55,678 nt of DNA from Bacteroidales bacterium (lineage in GTDB: Bacteria; Bacteroidota; Bacteroidia; Bacteroidales; UBA10428). This document shows, one piece after another, positions 35,833 to 45,942 of the stretch. The stretch covers positions 1-55,678 of the forward strand of contig JAFGBD010000086.1 of assembly GCA_016933335.1 (NCBI GenBank). The letters are read 5' to 3'. A program made the position numbers and the translations under genes. Position 1 is the stretch's first letter, and each line of letters begins with the position of its first letter. The notes below the pieces were generated by a model. It saw nothing but the letters and a program-made list of their open reading frames with translations, did not search any database and was not told the origin of the DNA.

Positions 35833-37308
35833 ATGAAAAAAACAACAATAAGATCTTTTCTGGCAGTACTGTTAATATTCATACAGTTTTCATGCAGCGA
35901 CTGGATGGAGCTGTTGCCTCCGCAGGGTTTGATAAGAGAGGAATTCTGGAAAACAAAGGAAGATGTTGAAGCGGCTGTAATGGGTGCTTATGATGCATTT
36001 GCACAACTGGACGGATTGCTTTTCAGATTTGGTGAAATGAGGGCTGATCTGGTTGTACTGGATAACAGTAATACATCCACAGACGACCAGAAAATCATGG
36101 AAGGGACCATCTATCCTGAAAACAGTCTTTGCAAATGGACAGATTTTTATAAGGTTATCAATTACTGTAACGAAATCATCAAATATGCACCTGAGGTTAA
36201 GGAAATAGACAATACTTTTTCAGACTATCAATTACAGGGTTACCTGTCTGAAGCTTATTTCCTGAGAAGCCTGACCTATTTTTACCTGGTCAGGGTTTTC
36301 AAAGATGTACCTTTTGTTCTGGAACCATCCGAAAGTGATGATACCGACTTCTATTTGCCCAAAACAGACGGCAATGAGATTTTAGATCGTATCCTTGATG
36401 ATCTGACACAAATGAGGAATTTTGCCACTGTCGACGGTTATCAGACACTTGCCGAAAATAAAGGACGGGCAACCAAGGCAGCTTATGATGCATTAATGGC
36501 AGATATTGCTTTATGGACTTTTGATTACGAAGCATGCATCACTTATGTCGGAAGAATTGAAGCCTCCAGGAAATATCTGCTGATGCCAAGCGCCCGGTGG
36601 TTTGAAATGTTCTATCCGGGAAATTCACTGGAAAGCATATTCGAAATACAATACAGCAACAGCCTGAATCAAAGAAACAGAACATATGATCTTACCCAAA
36701 GATACAGTTATAACTATGATCCGAGTATGCGGGCTGTCGAAATGTTTGGAAAATTATACACCAGGGAGATTTACCGGGGAGAGGATGTATCCATTAAAAA
36801 ATACGGTGAGGATGAGTTCATTATCTGGAAATTTGTCGGCAGGGCGCCCGATGGTTATACATTCAGGACCGGAACTGATCAGAACAGCTGCAACTGGATT
36901 GTTTACAGGTATGCCGATGTTTTGCTGATGAAAGCCGAAGCCCTTTCTCAAATTAACCGCTATTCGGAAGCACTGAAGATCGTCAATGAAATACGCAAAA
37001 GGGCTGATGTACCCGTTTTAAGCCTGGCTGATTCACCAACAGCTTATGAAGATGCGATTCTTGAAGAACGTGCCCTGGAACTCGCCTTTGAGGGCAAGCG
37101 CTGGTTCGACCTTCTCAGGATGGGAAGAAGAAACAATTATAACCGTAAAAGTAAGCTGATAGAAATCATTGTCAAGAATATTCCTTCAACACAGAAAAGG
37201 ATCATTGCCACCAAGCTGTCAAATCCGTTAGGCTGGTATCTTCCGGTTTATGAAGAAGAACTGGAACGCAATATTAATCTCGAACAGAATCCTTATTACA
37301 ATTATTAA
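35833..37308 (+). CDS. SusD/RagB-type surface lipoprotein
   Basis: A 491-residue lipoprotein (lipobox around Cys21 in IQFSC). It has the family's N-terminal pattern (KTKEDVEAAVMGAYDAF), the TPR-containing helical core with AYFLRSLTYFYLVRVF, and the closing block ILEERALELAFEGKRWFDLLRMGR. It forms the lid of the SusC channel encoded just upstream and binds the substrate at the cell surface. The next gene starts three bases after its stop. Confidence 0.95.
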   Translation: MKKTTIRSFLAVLLIFIQFSCSDWMELLPPQGLIREEFWKTKEDVEAAVMGAYDAFAQLDGLLFRFGEMRADLVVLDNSNTSTDDQKIMEGTIYPENSLCKWTDFYKVINYCNEIIKYAPEVKEIDNTFSDYQLQGYLSEAYFLRSLTYFYLVRVFKDVPFVLEPSESDDTDFYLPKTDGNEILDRILDDLTQMRNFATVDGYQTLAENKGRATKAAYDALMADIALWTFDYEACITYVGRIEASRKYLLMPSARWFEMFYPGNSLESIFEIQYSNSLNQRNRTYDLTQRYSYNYDPSMRAVEMFGKLYTREIYRGEDVSIKKYGEDEFIIWKFVGRAPDGYTFRTGTDQNSCNWIVYRYADVLLMKAEALSQINRYSEALKIVNEIRKRADVPVLSLADSPTAYEDAILEERALELAFEGKRWFDLLRMGRRNNYNRKSKLIEIIVKNIPSTQKRIIATKLSNPLGWYLPVYEEELERNINLEQNPYYNY

Positions 37309-37311
37309 TCA

Positions 37312-38871
37312 ATGAAAAAGATCATCCATATTGCAGGTTTGCTGATTTTCATCATCAGTCATTTTTCTTGCAGGGAACCGGAAATCGAACCCATTTTTGA
37401 AGACCAGGAAAAGATGACCATCTATGACTATATGATTGACAATGAAGAAAAGTATTCCAGTTTTTTAAGTATACTGAAAGCAGGCGGGATTGACAAAACA
37501 CTGAGTGCTTATAATCCCGATGGTCTCGGTTATACTTTGTTTTTACCAAACAATGATGCTGTGAACAGCTTTATTGAAGAAAGTGACCGGTATGCAACAC
37601 TGGATGATCTGCTGAATGATGCTGCATATGTTTCTGCCTTAGGTCGTTACCATGTTGTTAATCTGGGAATTGATGCAAACGACTTTCCTTTTGGGGCATT
37701 GCCGGAATACACGCTTTCAGATGATTACCTTACTGTTGGTTTTGTGGTGGAAACGGATACTGCTTATTACAAGATAAACAACCAGGCTCCTGTCATTCAG
37801 CCAAATATCGAATTATCAAATGGTTTTATTCATGTGATCAACAGAACTTTAATACCCATTACCTTTACAACATACGACTGGCTGGAACAGAACCAGGGAT
37901 ATTCAATTTTCAGAGAAGCTGTTGATTTAACAGGGATGAAGGAAAAACTGGATATCAATCTCAAAGCTGAAGCCATTGATGTAAGACCTTCAACGCTGCT
38001 GATCGAGCATGATTCTGTTTTTAATAAACACCAGGTATTCTCGCTTGATGATCTGATAAGCTTAATTAGTCCTGATAACCAGGATTATACAGATATATTA
38101 AATCCGCTTTATAATTTTGTGGCATATCATGTTCTGGTTGAAAGCATATTCCTGGATGATTTTATGAATATCGCAACCAATTATACGACCTATTCCGAGA
38201 TCCCTGTTTTAATCGACGGAAGGGGACTTGATATTGTCATCAACAAAGGAAAGGAGATTTTTGACACCATCATACAAACTCCTGATACAACCGTTATTAA
38301 CTATATCGGCTTTTATTATGACGAAAGCAACGTACTTACCCAGAGCGGTGTCATTCATTTTATAGACCGGATAATGAAACAACAGCGACCAACAAGGGCC
38401 ATTCAGACTTACGAATTTTATAATGAACCGTTATTCAGCGAGTTCAGAGAAGAGATCGGGGAATATATTATAGAGGACTCATCTGCCCTCCAGGTAATCA
38501 AATATTCTGGTGCAGATCTGTTTTTCGTAAAAGATGAAGAGAGCAGTCCTGCCTGGAGCGACGACTACCTTTATATGAACGGAGATTTTTCCATCTCCTA
38601 TACCATTCCAAAAATAGTGCAGGGGATGTATACGGTTTTTTTAAGAGCTGATGCATTCAGCCAGCTGAATGCAGTGATAGAGGTATATATCGACGGTAAA
38701 AAGCTTGGGGGGCTTATTGACCTGGCCACAGGCGGAAGCTCATCCGACCCCTTTGATGACAAAGAACTGGGAGATATTAATTTCCTGAAATATGAAGAAC
38801 ATACAGTTGAGATACAATCGCTCATTCCGGGAAGATTTGTATGGGATCATATCAGGTTTGAACCAATTTAA
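37312..38871 (+). CDS. FAS1 lipoprotein with C-terminal carbohydrate-binding-like domain
   Basis: A 519-residue lipoprotein (Cys20 in SHFSC). Two FAS1-like units follow: about 35-190 (SSFLSILKAGGIDKTL, TLFLPNNDAVNSF, ending GFIHVINRTLIPI) and about 190-365 (ending GVIHFIDRIM). Residues about 375-519 form a beta-sandwich with MYTVFLRADAFSQLNAVIEVYIDGKK and the ending RFVWDHIRFEPI, which is the layout of a galactose-binding-like CBM. It sits in the operon between SusD and a second FAS1 protein. The architecture suggests a surface glycan-binding protein. A specific CBM family cannot be named by eye. Confidence 0.8.
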   Translation: MKKIIHIAGLLIFIISHFSCREPEIEPIFEDQEKMTIYDYMIDNEEKYSSFLSILKAGGIDKTLSAYNPDGLGYTLFLPNNDAVNSFIEESDRYATLDDLLNDAAYVSALGRYHVVNLGIDANDFPFGALPEYTLSDDYLTVGFVVETDTAYYKINNQAPVIQPNIELSNGFIHVINRTLIPITFTTYDWLEQNQGYSIFREAVDLTGMKEKLDINLKAEAIDVRPSTLLIEHDSVFNKHQVFSLDDLISLISPDNQDYTDILNPLYNFVAYHVLVESIFLDDFMNIATNYTTYSEIPVLIDGRGLDIVINKGKEIFDTIIQTPDTTVINYIGFYYDESNVLTQSGVIHFIDRIMKQQRPTRAIQTYEFYNEPLFSEFREEIGEYIIEDSSALQVIKYSGADLFFVKDEESSPAWSDDYLYMNGDFSISYTIPKIVQGMYTVFLRADAFSQLNAVIEVYIDGKKLGGLIDLATGGSSSDPFDDKELGDINFLKYEEHTVEIQSLIPGRFVWDHIRFEPI

Positions 38872-38883
38872 AATTAAGATAAT

Positions 38884-40419
38884 ATGAAACTCGGAGCCGG
38901 CTTAACAGGTTTGATTGTCATTGCACTGTTTTTCAGTTGTAAAGAGGACTGGGACGAGCACTATGATACAATGGTTGAAACAATCAATACAAATGTATGG
39001 GAAGCCATACAAAAAGAAAGTAATCTGTCACTGTTTGTCCAGTACATAAAAGAATATGAATACGATACCCTGTTTTTAACAGACCAGACATATACCCTTT
39101 TCATACCTGATAATGATGCATTTACACAATTCACAGATACAGGTGAAGTAACACTTACTGTCATGGGATATCACATTTCAACCTTTTTTATTCAGGCAGC
39201 CAATATTCAGGAAAAGAGAAAGATACAGACATTTGGAGAGAAATTTGCATTTTTTGAAAAAACCGCTGATGAGACTTTATTTGATGATATTCCGATAAAT
39301 TTTGAAAGTCCGCTTTATCTGAACGGGAAATATTTTGTGATGAGCAAGGTAGCCATTCCAAAACCGAACCTCTATGAATATTTTGAAGCTTACAATCCGA
39401 TATTAAAACAATACATCGACAGTGAGGACTCAGTCATTCTGGATAAGGAATTAAGCAGGCCCCTGGGTTTTGATGAAAATGGAAATACGATATATGATAC
39501 GGTCTCCATTATCCTTAATCTTTTCGAAGAAGAGTTTTTTCCGGTTAGTGAAGAATCCAGATATAAAACTGCCACCATTGTTTTCCCGAAAGAAGATGAC
39601 TACAATAAGGCACTAACAGCCATGGCAGATACCCTTGGGCCGTATTTTACCGATTACAGGGATATTCCGCTGGAATGGCAGAATGATATCCTGATCCCCT
39701 TCCTGCTCGAACACGGAGTATTTGAGAATATGCTCGAAGAGGAAGAATTTGAACCGGGTCCCTGGAGAGATACAGTAAAGCTCAAGAACATCCTGGGAGA
39801 TAGCGTGGTTATTGAATACCAGCCTGTGGAAAAAACCCTGTGCAGTAACGGATATGCATACAACTATGCTGATTTTAAGATTCCGGATACGCTTTATACC
39901 AAGCCTTACAGGATGGAAGCCGAATGGTTGTTGCGGACGATCGGTATCAACAAATACGGATGGGAGGATGATGTTATTTTTTCAAGCGATATTGCGTTTG
40001 AACCAACAGAGGAACTGGTACCAAAAGCTTCAAATGATTCTATCATTAAAGTAAGCTTTCCCAGTAAATATTCAGGTAGTTTTTCAGTTGAGTTCAATGT
40101 TGATTACCTGTTCCCCCGTAAATTGCTGATGGTTGTCCGTACATATACCAACATTGGCGGCATTTACGACATTTATATGAATGATGAAAAAGTCAAGACA
40201 ATTGATTATTATGATTACATCAGGTACAGGGGTGTCTACCCCAGCGTGATTCCCGGGAAGAGATATATCACTACAGCCCAGGGATATAGCTTTTTTGACT
40301 GCTGGATAGAGAATTTAACTGAATACGGTAATGCCAGGCTGAGATTTGAATACACAGGCCCGGGGTATGTTCCGTTCAATGGTTTGACGATTGATTACAT
40401 TGAGTTTACACCATATTAG
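38884..40419 (+). CDS. FAS1 lipoprotein with C-terminal beta-sandwich
   Basis: A 511-residue lipoprotein (Cys19 in LFFSC). FAS1-like unit 1 covers about 35-165 (ESNLSLFVQYIKEYEYDTLF, YTLFIPDNDAFTQF); a second, weaker unit runs from about 165 to 345. Residues about 350-511 form a beta-sandwich ending GLTIDYIEFTPY, with KLLMVVRTYTNIGGIYDIYMNDEKV before it, parallel in layout to the preceding gene's tail. The two proteins are probably distant paralogues from a tandem duplication. Their spacing of 12 bp, and 29 bp to the following SusC gene, marks one operon. Confidence 0.78.
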   Translation: MKLGAGLTGLIVIALFFSCKEDWDEHYDTMVETINTNVWEAIQKESNLSLFVQYIKEYEYDTLFLTDQTYTLFIPDNDAFTQFTDTGEVTLTVMGYHISTFFIQAANIQEKRKIQTFGEKFAFFEKTADETLFDDIPINFESPLYLNGKYFVMSKVAIPKPNLYEYFEAYNPILKQYIDSEDSVILDKELSRPLGFDENGNTIYDTVSIILNLFEEEFFPVSEESRYKTATIVFPKEDDYNKALTAMADTLGPYFTDYRDIPLEWQNDILIPFLLEHGVFENMLEEEEFEPGPWRDTVKLKNILGDSVVIEYQPVEKTLCSNGYAYNYADFKIPDTLYTKPYRMEAEWLLRTIGINKYGWEDDVIFSSDIAFEPTEELVPKASNDSIIKVSFPSKYSGSFSVEFNVDYLFPRKLLMVVRTYTNIGGIYDIYMNDEKVKTIDYYDYIRYRGVYPSVIPGKRYITTAQGYSFFDCWIENLTEYGNARLRFEYTGPGYVPFNGLTIDYIEFTPY

Positions 40420-40448
40420 TCAATTTTGATATAACGAATAACAGACCT

Positions 40449-43400
40449 ATGATTTTGACAAAATTAAAAAAAGCGCTTTTCACCGTTACTTTTACGGTAA
40501 CTGTTCTGTTTTCATCCCATGCACAGGATTCATTGCTGATTAAAGGTGTTGTATTGTCGGATAACAACAAGCCTTTGCAAAATGTCTCAGTGAATATCGA
40601 AGGATCTGCAAACCTTCCCTATGTTACCAATGAAACGGGAGAATTCAGTGTCATGTCAGCTTCAGATGAAGCCTGGCTTATTGTTTCACCTGCAGGCGAC
40701 TATAAAACAAAGCGTATTTTTATTAATAGCCGAAAAACATTAAAAATATACCTGACTCCTGAGGATGTTTCAGCAGGTGATGATATGCTGTCCATCTTAT
40801 CACGGGAAGTAAGGAAGAGAAATATCATAACTTCTTATTCCGAGCTCAATACCAGAGATATGATCCATTCACCGGCACTTACGGTCGATCAGTATATGCA
40901 GGGGAGAATTTCCGGTGTTTATGTGATAAACAGGTCAGGAATGCCTGGTTCCGGTGCTATTACAACCATCCGGGGGGTGAATTCAATCAATGCAACCAAC
41001 CAGCCGTTGTATATTATAGATGGTATTCCGCTTGTGCCGCACAGCGTTTTCGGTTCAAGTTTAAACGGATATGATTACAATCCTCTTGTCGGGATAAATC
41101 CCCATGTTATTTCCAAAGCAACGATCATTAAAGATCCGACAATAACAGCGGCTTACGGCTCAAAAGGATCAAACGGGATTATCCTGATTGAGACACTTGA
41201 TCCAAGTGTTACACAAACAACCATTGAGCTCGACCTGAGAAGCGGTCTTTCTTTGTCACCTCCTGCATACATTCCCCAGCTCAATGCAGGACAGCATAAA
41301 ACTTTAATGAATGAGGTGGTTTTTTCTTCAGGCATGTTTGAGGAAGACATCGTAGAAGAATACCCTTCTTTATTTTTAACAAAAGATGATGACCGGTTTA
41401 TTGAATATCAGCATAATACCAACTGGCAGGAAATCATCTTCAGGAACTCCTATTTTTATAACATCAATCTGAAAGTTAAAGGTGGTGATGAAATAGCCAG
41501 GTACGGACTTTCTTTCAGGTATACTGACAACAAGGGCATCATTAAAACAACCGGTTTTCAGGGATATAACCTCCGGTTTGTAAGCAGGCTTAATATTTTC
41601 ACCTGGCTTAGAATGAACGCGGGTGTTTCACTTAATTATAACAGCTCCAGGCTAAAAGAAGCTGCAACCGTTGAAGAAACAAGCCCCATATTTGCAAGCC
41701 TGGCAAAATCGCCGCTGCTAAATCCGTATCAGTATGATCTGGAAGGACAAAGAACACAAATCATAGCTGAAGTTGATGATATCGGGGTCAGTAATCCACT
41801 GGCGATCATCGATAACTATGAAGCAAAAAATAACAACTACAATTTTATTGCTTCTGCAGACTTTGAATCTTCCATTTTAAGCAATCTGCTGATAAATTCA
41901 AAATTCAGCCTTATATACAATGTGTTGAAAGAGGAATTATTCATGCCAAATCGCGGGATGGAACTTTACTATGATCAGGAGGCCATCAATGTGGCAAAGG
42001 GTACAAACAATGACCTGAAATCGTTTTATAACAATACATATTTAAGTTATAACAAATCTATCGGCAATGATCATGTCTTTTCATCGGTTACCGGGCTCCA
42101 TATACAGACCAACAGGTTTGAACTGGACTGGGGACTGACGAAAAATGCCCATGAGAATGATCAGTACCGGGCTTTACAGGACGGGCAGAATAACCTGAGG
42201 GAAATAGGCGGACAGAACAGGATATGGAACTGGATGTCTGTATATGAAAACATCGGTTATTCTTTCAGGGATAAATATTTGTTTTCTGCATGCATTTCAC
42301 TTGATGGTTCATCGAGAATAGGTGACAATGCCGCCAGTACCGTCAGAATTGCTGATATTCCTTTTGGTTTGTTTTACTCCGGCGGGGTTGCATGGAGATT
42401 GTCAAACGAATCATTCCTGAAAAATGTTTCATGGCTGGAGGATCTTAAATTAAGATTTTCAGCAGGGAAGGCAGGGAATGATGATATTGGTGAAGCCAGC
42501 GCAACAAATTATTACCAGACAGTGAAGTTTCGTGAGACCGCAGGACTTTTTCCTGCTGTCCTGCCTAATGATGAGCTGACTTATGAAACAGTATACCAGA
42601 CAAACGCCGGTATTGATCTTTCACTGTTGGGAAACCGTTTCACAACAAGCTTTGATATTTTCAGTTCCAAAACCGATAATATGCTGATATTTAGTCCGGT
42701 AGAAACCTATTTGGGATATGATCTGAGGGTTGAAAATGGCGGGCAGCTGAAAAATAATGGTTGGGAGATCAATACTTTCTTCCGGATACTGGATATAAAT
42801 TCATTTAAATGGGATCTGACGGCAAACCTATCTTCATTTAATAACGAAGTAACTGAAATTAAGGGAGATAAACTTATCACAGAGATCGAGGGAGCTGAAA
42901 TAGTAAATATGCCCGGATCTCCGGCAAACAGTTTTTACGGTTATATTTTTAAAGGTGTATTTTCAACACAGGCTGAAGCAACTGAAGCAAACCTTCTGAA
43001 CGACAAGTCGCTGCCTTTTAAAGCCGGCGATGCCATGTTTGAGGATTTATCAGGGCCTGACGGATTACCTGATGGCATTATCAATGATTACGATAAAACA
43101 ACCATTGGTTCTGCGCTGCCTCAGTATTTTGGAGGGATCGTGAATACCTTTGCATACAGAAGGTGGACATTAAGCGCATTTGTTCAGTTTGTTTACGGAA
43201 ATGATATTTTCAATTATTTGAGGTATAAGAATGAACGAATGACCGGACTTGAAAATCAAAGCCGTAATGTGTTGAACAGGTGGCAATATGACGGTCAGGA
43301 TACTGATGTGCCCCGTGCTTCATGGAAGGATCCCATCGGAAATTCCTTATTTTCAACACGATGGATAGAGGATGGCTCTTACGTGAGGTTCAAGAATATT

Positions 43401-43607
43401 ACACTGAGTTACCGGATCCCAGACCAGTTTTTAACATTCAGAAATGCTGAGTTCTATTTTTCGGTAAACAACATACAGGTGCTGACAAAGTATCTGGGAT
43501 ATGATCCTGAATTTGCTTACTCATTTTCACAGATTGACCAGGGTATAGATTACGGTCAATGCCCTCAGCCCAGACAGTTTATTGCAGGAATCAGGTTAGG
43601 ATTATAA
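40449..43607 (+). CDS. SusC/RagA-type transporter, diverged TonB-box region
   Basis: A 1052-residue protein with a signal peptide (ending SSHAQ), a carboxypeptidase-regulatory-like domain (about 30-115, IKGVVLSDNNKPLQNVSVNI), a plug (MQGRISGVYVINRSG, TIRGVNSINATNQPLYIIDG, IIKDPTITAAYGSKGSNG) and a barrel ending IAGIRLGL. The usual V-V-V-x-G-Y-G TonB-box segment is not seen; the same place reads DVSAGDDMLSILSREVRKR. Plug motifs are also changed (IIKDPTITAAYG for the usual LKDASATAIYG). It still looks complete. It is followed by a SusD gene. Confidence 0.92.
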   Translation: MILTKLKKALFTVTFTVTVLFSSHAQDSLLIKGVVLSDNNKPLQNVSVNIEGSANLPYVTNETGEFSVMSASDEAWLIVSPAGDYKTKRIFINSRKTLKIYLTPEDVSAGDDMLSILSREVRKRNIITSYSELNTRDMIHSPALTVDQYMQGRISGVYVINRSGMPGSGAITTIRGVNSINATNQPLYIIDGIPLVPHSVFGSSLNGYDYNPLVGINPHVISKATIIKDPTITAAYGSKGSNGIILIETLDPSVTQTTIELDLRSGLSLSPPAYIPQLNAGQHKTLMNEVVFSSGMFEEDIVEEYPSLFLTKDDDRFIEYQHNTNWQEIIFRNSYFYNINLKVKGGDEIARYGLSFRYTDNKGIIKTTGFQGYNLRFVSRLNIFTWLRMNAGVSLNYNSSRLKEAATVEETSPIFASLAKSPLLNPYQYDLEGQRTQIIAEVDDIGVSNPLAIIDNYEAKNNNYNFIASADFESSILSNLLINSKFSLIYNVLKEELFMPNRGMELYYDQEAINVAKGTNNDLKSFYNNTYLSYNKSIGNDHVFSSVTGLHIQTNRFELDWGLTKNAHENDQYRALQDGQNNLREIGGQNRIWNWMSVYENIGYSFRDKYLFSACISLDGSSRIGDNAASTVRIADIPFGLFYSGGVAWRLSNESFLKNVSWLEDLKLRFSAGKAGNDDIGEASATNYYQTVKFRETAGLFPAVLPNDELTYETVYQTNAGIDLSLLGNRFTTSFDIFSSKTDNMLIFSPVETYLGYDLRVENGGQLKNNGWEINTFFRILDINSFKWDLTANLSSFNNEVTEIKGDKLITEIEGAEIVNMPGSPANSFYGYIFKGVFSTQAEATEANLLNDKSLPFKAGDAMFEDLSGPDGLPDGIINDYDKTTIGSALPQYFGGIVNTFAYRRWTLSAFVQFVYGNDIFNYLRYKNERMTGLENQSRNVLNRWQYDGQDTDVPRASWKDPIGNSLFSTRWIEDGSYVRFKNITLSYRIPDQFLTFRNAEFYFSVNNIQVLTKYLGYDPEFAYSFSQIDQGIDYGQCPQPRQFIAGIRLGL

Positions 43608-43618
43608 CAAATAAGATA

Positions 43619-45517
43619 ATGATTCATATGAGCAAAATGAAAAAATATTTTTTACCCTTCATCATCATTTTACCGGCGATCATGTTCCTGGTATCCTGTG
43701 AAGATTTTTTTGATCCGGAGCAGCAGCTGGATATCACTGAGTCGAAACTTTATGATGACTGGTACGAATACCGTTCCATAGAGATGGGATTATACGGTCT
43801 GCAGCAAAAGCTGGTTGAACAGTTGCTTATCCTTGGTGAATTGCGGGGGGATCTTTTAACCATCACCGAAAATGCAGATGCCGATATGGTGGAAGTATAT
43901 AATTTCAATATTTCCAAAGAAAACAAATATGCCTCTCCTACCAATTTCTTTAAGCTGATAGCAGCATGCAACAATTTCATCAGGGTTCTTGAAACCAGGC
44001 ATCCTGAGGTCACAGATCCTGACAGTGCGGTAACCAATTATGACAGGTTATACGGTGAGGCACTGTGTATGCGTGCATGGACCTACTTTAATGCAGCCAG
44101 GATCTACGGAAAAGTGCCATATATCCATGAATCCCTGGTAACAATAGAGGAAATAGGAAACTACATCAATTCACCAGGCGAATATATTGATAGTGTATAT
44201 ATCAATTATGCCACCAACGGATATTATAATGACACGGTCTATAACTATCCCGTGACACTTGAGAAGAATTATTACGATCTTGACCTGGTTATTGATGTCT
44301 TTACCAGTCAGCTGGAAAATAACATCAAAGCAGTCGGTGTCATTCACTATATAGAGAATAACGACGAAACCTGGGAAGTTACCATATGGAATAACTGGGC
44401 TTTATATGCATTACTGGGGCAGATGTACCTTACAAAGGGAGACCTGGCGCGGGCAGCCAAATATTTTGGTTATATCATTTATAATTCAACAGGCAACCGC
44501 AGATACCAGCTTGACAACAGTTTTGCGTATACCTTCTGGCCTAATATTTTCACCGGTATCGACAACCGTGAACATATTTACACAATCTGGTTTGATAAGG
44601 CGAATTTTCAGCAGAATCAGCTGCAAATGTTTTTCGAACCATTTGTACCAAACAAGTATATGCTGAAACCGACCAAAATTGCAATTGACAAGTGGGAAAC
44701 GATCTGGAGAGGCCAGGTTATTGATGAGGATTTAAGCCACCCGGAAGCATCTGAGATGTTATATGCAGGATTCCCGTCTGATTATTTCAGGGGTATCGGA
44801 ATTTCTTCGGAAAGTGCCATTACAGGAGCCTCTTATTTATATGTGAAAGGTAACAGGTTTATTGATATTAATGAATACGCAGGTATGATCATATTGAGAG
44901 CGGAAGGTGATGACAGAGCCTCGAGAAGCATCATGGATGGATTTGATACCATCGTTTATAAATATTCAATTGGCAAGGACCGTTACTCACATGATGCCAA
45001 TTTTATCATTTACAGGGCAGGATCAATCCATCTTTATATGGCAGAAATATACACCTGGAGGATGTACGATATTAATGGTATCATACGTACCAATACTACA
45101 AAGGCATTGAATATCATGAATGATGGCAGGGATTACAGTGTTGATCCTAACCGGCCACAGCAGGGAGTACTTGGCAGGGTAGGTTTAATACAAACTGCAG
45201 ATGACGGAATCAGGCTTAGCGACATCATTTATACTCATGATCCCTATACCAATGAGATCATCGGGTTTCTTAATTACATCAATAATCTCCCGGCAAAACA
45301 GCGGTGGCTTGAAGAGCGGATACTGGATGAAAGAGCCAGGGAGCTGGCCTTTGAAGGAGAGCGTTTCTACGACCTGATGAGAGTGGCCAAAAGAAGAAAT
45401 GATCCTTCATTCCTTGCTAAAATAGTATCTGCAAAATATCCTGAGAGCAAACGGGAACAAATTTACAATTATCTCCTGGACGAAAATAACTGGTATATCC
45501 GTTATTTTGATCAATAA
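43619..45517 (+). CDS. SusD/RagB-type surface lipoprotein
   Basis: A lipoprotein of about 632 residues with the lipobox FLVSC. I start at 43619, just after the SusC stop; ATG codons at 43628 and 43637 are equally likely and give MKKYFLPF with a shorter signal. A frame open from 43559 would overlap SusC and is less likely. Family blocks are ALCMRAWTYFNAARIYGKVPYIHE and ILDERARELAFEGERFYDLMRVAKR. The protein is larger than many SusD proteins because of an insert with many Tyr and Asn residues (about 180-240, NYATNGYYNDTVYNYP). It is the last gene of the 15-kb operon. Confidence 0.92.
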   Translation: MIHMSKMKKYFLPFIIILPAIMFLVSCEDFFDPEQQLDITESKLYDDWYEYRSIEMGLYGLQQKLVEQLLILGELRGDLLTITENADADMVEVYNFNISKENKYASPTNFFKLIAACNNFIRVLETRHPEVTDPDSAVTNYDRLYGEALCMRAWTYFNAARIYGKVPYIHESLVTIEEIGNYINSPGEYIDSVYINYATNGYYNDTVYNYPVTLEKNYYDLDLVIDVFTSQLENNIKAVGVIHYIENNDETWEVTIWNNWALYALLGQMYLTKGDLARAAKYFGYIIYNSTGNRRYQLDNSFAYTFWPNIFTGIDNREHIYTIWFDKANFQQNQLQMFFEPFVPNKYMLKPTKIAIDKWETIWRGQVIDEDLSHPEASEMLYAGFPSDYFRGIGISSESAITGASYLYVKGNRFIDINEYAGMIILRAEGDDRASRSIMDGFDTIVYKYSIGKDRYSHDANFIIYRAGSIHLYMAEIYTWRMYDINGIIRTNTTKALNIMNDGRDYSVDPNRPQQGVLGRVGLIQTADDGIRLSDIIYTHDPYTNEIIGFLNYINNLPAKQRWLEERILDERARELAFEGERFYDLMRVAKRRNDPSFLAKIVSAKYPESKREQIYNYLLDENNWYIRYFDQ

Positions 45518-45764
45518 CCATATATTTTAAAAGTCTTTCATTACCATTTGATAATCCATATTGTTTTGAACTGACCGGCCAGTCAGTAATCCTGTGATGG
45601 TCTGATAACCTCCAATACTTTGTGCCATGTACCATTGTCGCGATGATCACGCCTGCAATGATCGTGGATTTCTTTCGGTTCGGCTGGTCTTTTAAAAGTA
45701 TCTGCGTTCCATCTGTATTTTCCAGCCATTTGCAATTATTTTGATTCAAATTAAAATTGCTGCA

Positions 45765-45864
45765 TTATTTTTTATGGTTTTTCGTTGCAAATCTTTAACA
45801 AGAAATTTTAAATTACCCCCTTATTTTTTATGGTTTTTCGTTGCAAATCTTTAACAAGAAATTT
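45765..45864. repeat. 44-bp direct repeat, period 56 bp
   Basis: Bases 45765-45808 and 45821-45864 are identical (both begin TTATTTTTTATGG and end ACAAGAAATTT). The linkers that follow the copies differ. The repeat lies 80-320 bp before the SusC start and could hold paired binding sites or be a recent duplication. Confidence 0.85.
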
Positions 45865-45942
45865 AATATTGCAATTAAAACGTTTTCAAAATCTAAACGA
45901 TTATTCTTATATTAAATCATTCAGAATATGATATATGAATAA

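Noticed and set aside
45417..45749. A 110-codon minus-strand frame at the end of the second SusD gene
   Set aside because: It overlaps the SusD 3' end, has no start signal and no family features. Alternative frames in this region hint at a possible decayed coding fragment, but I could not identify it.
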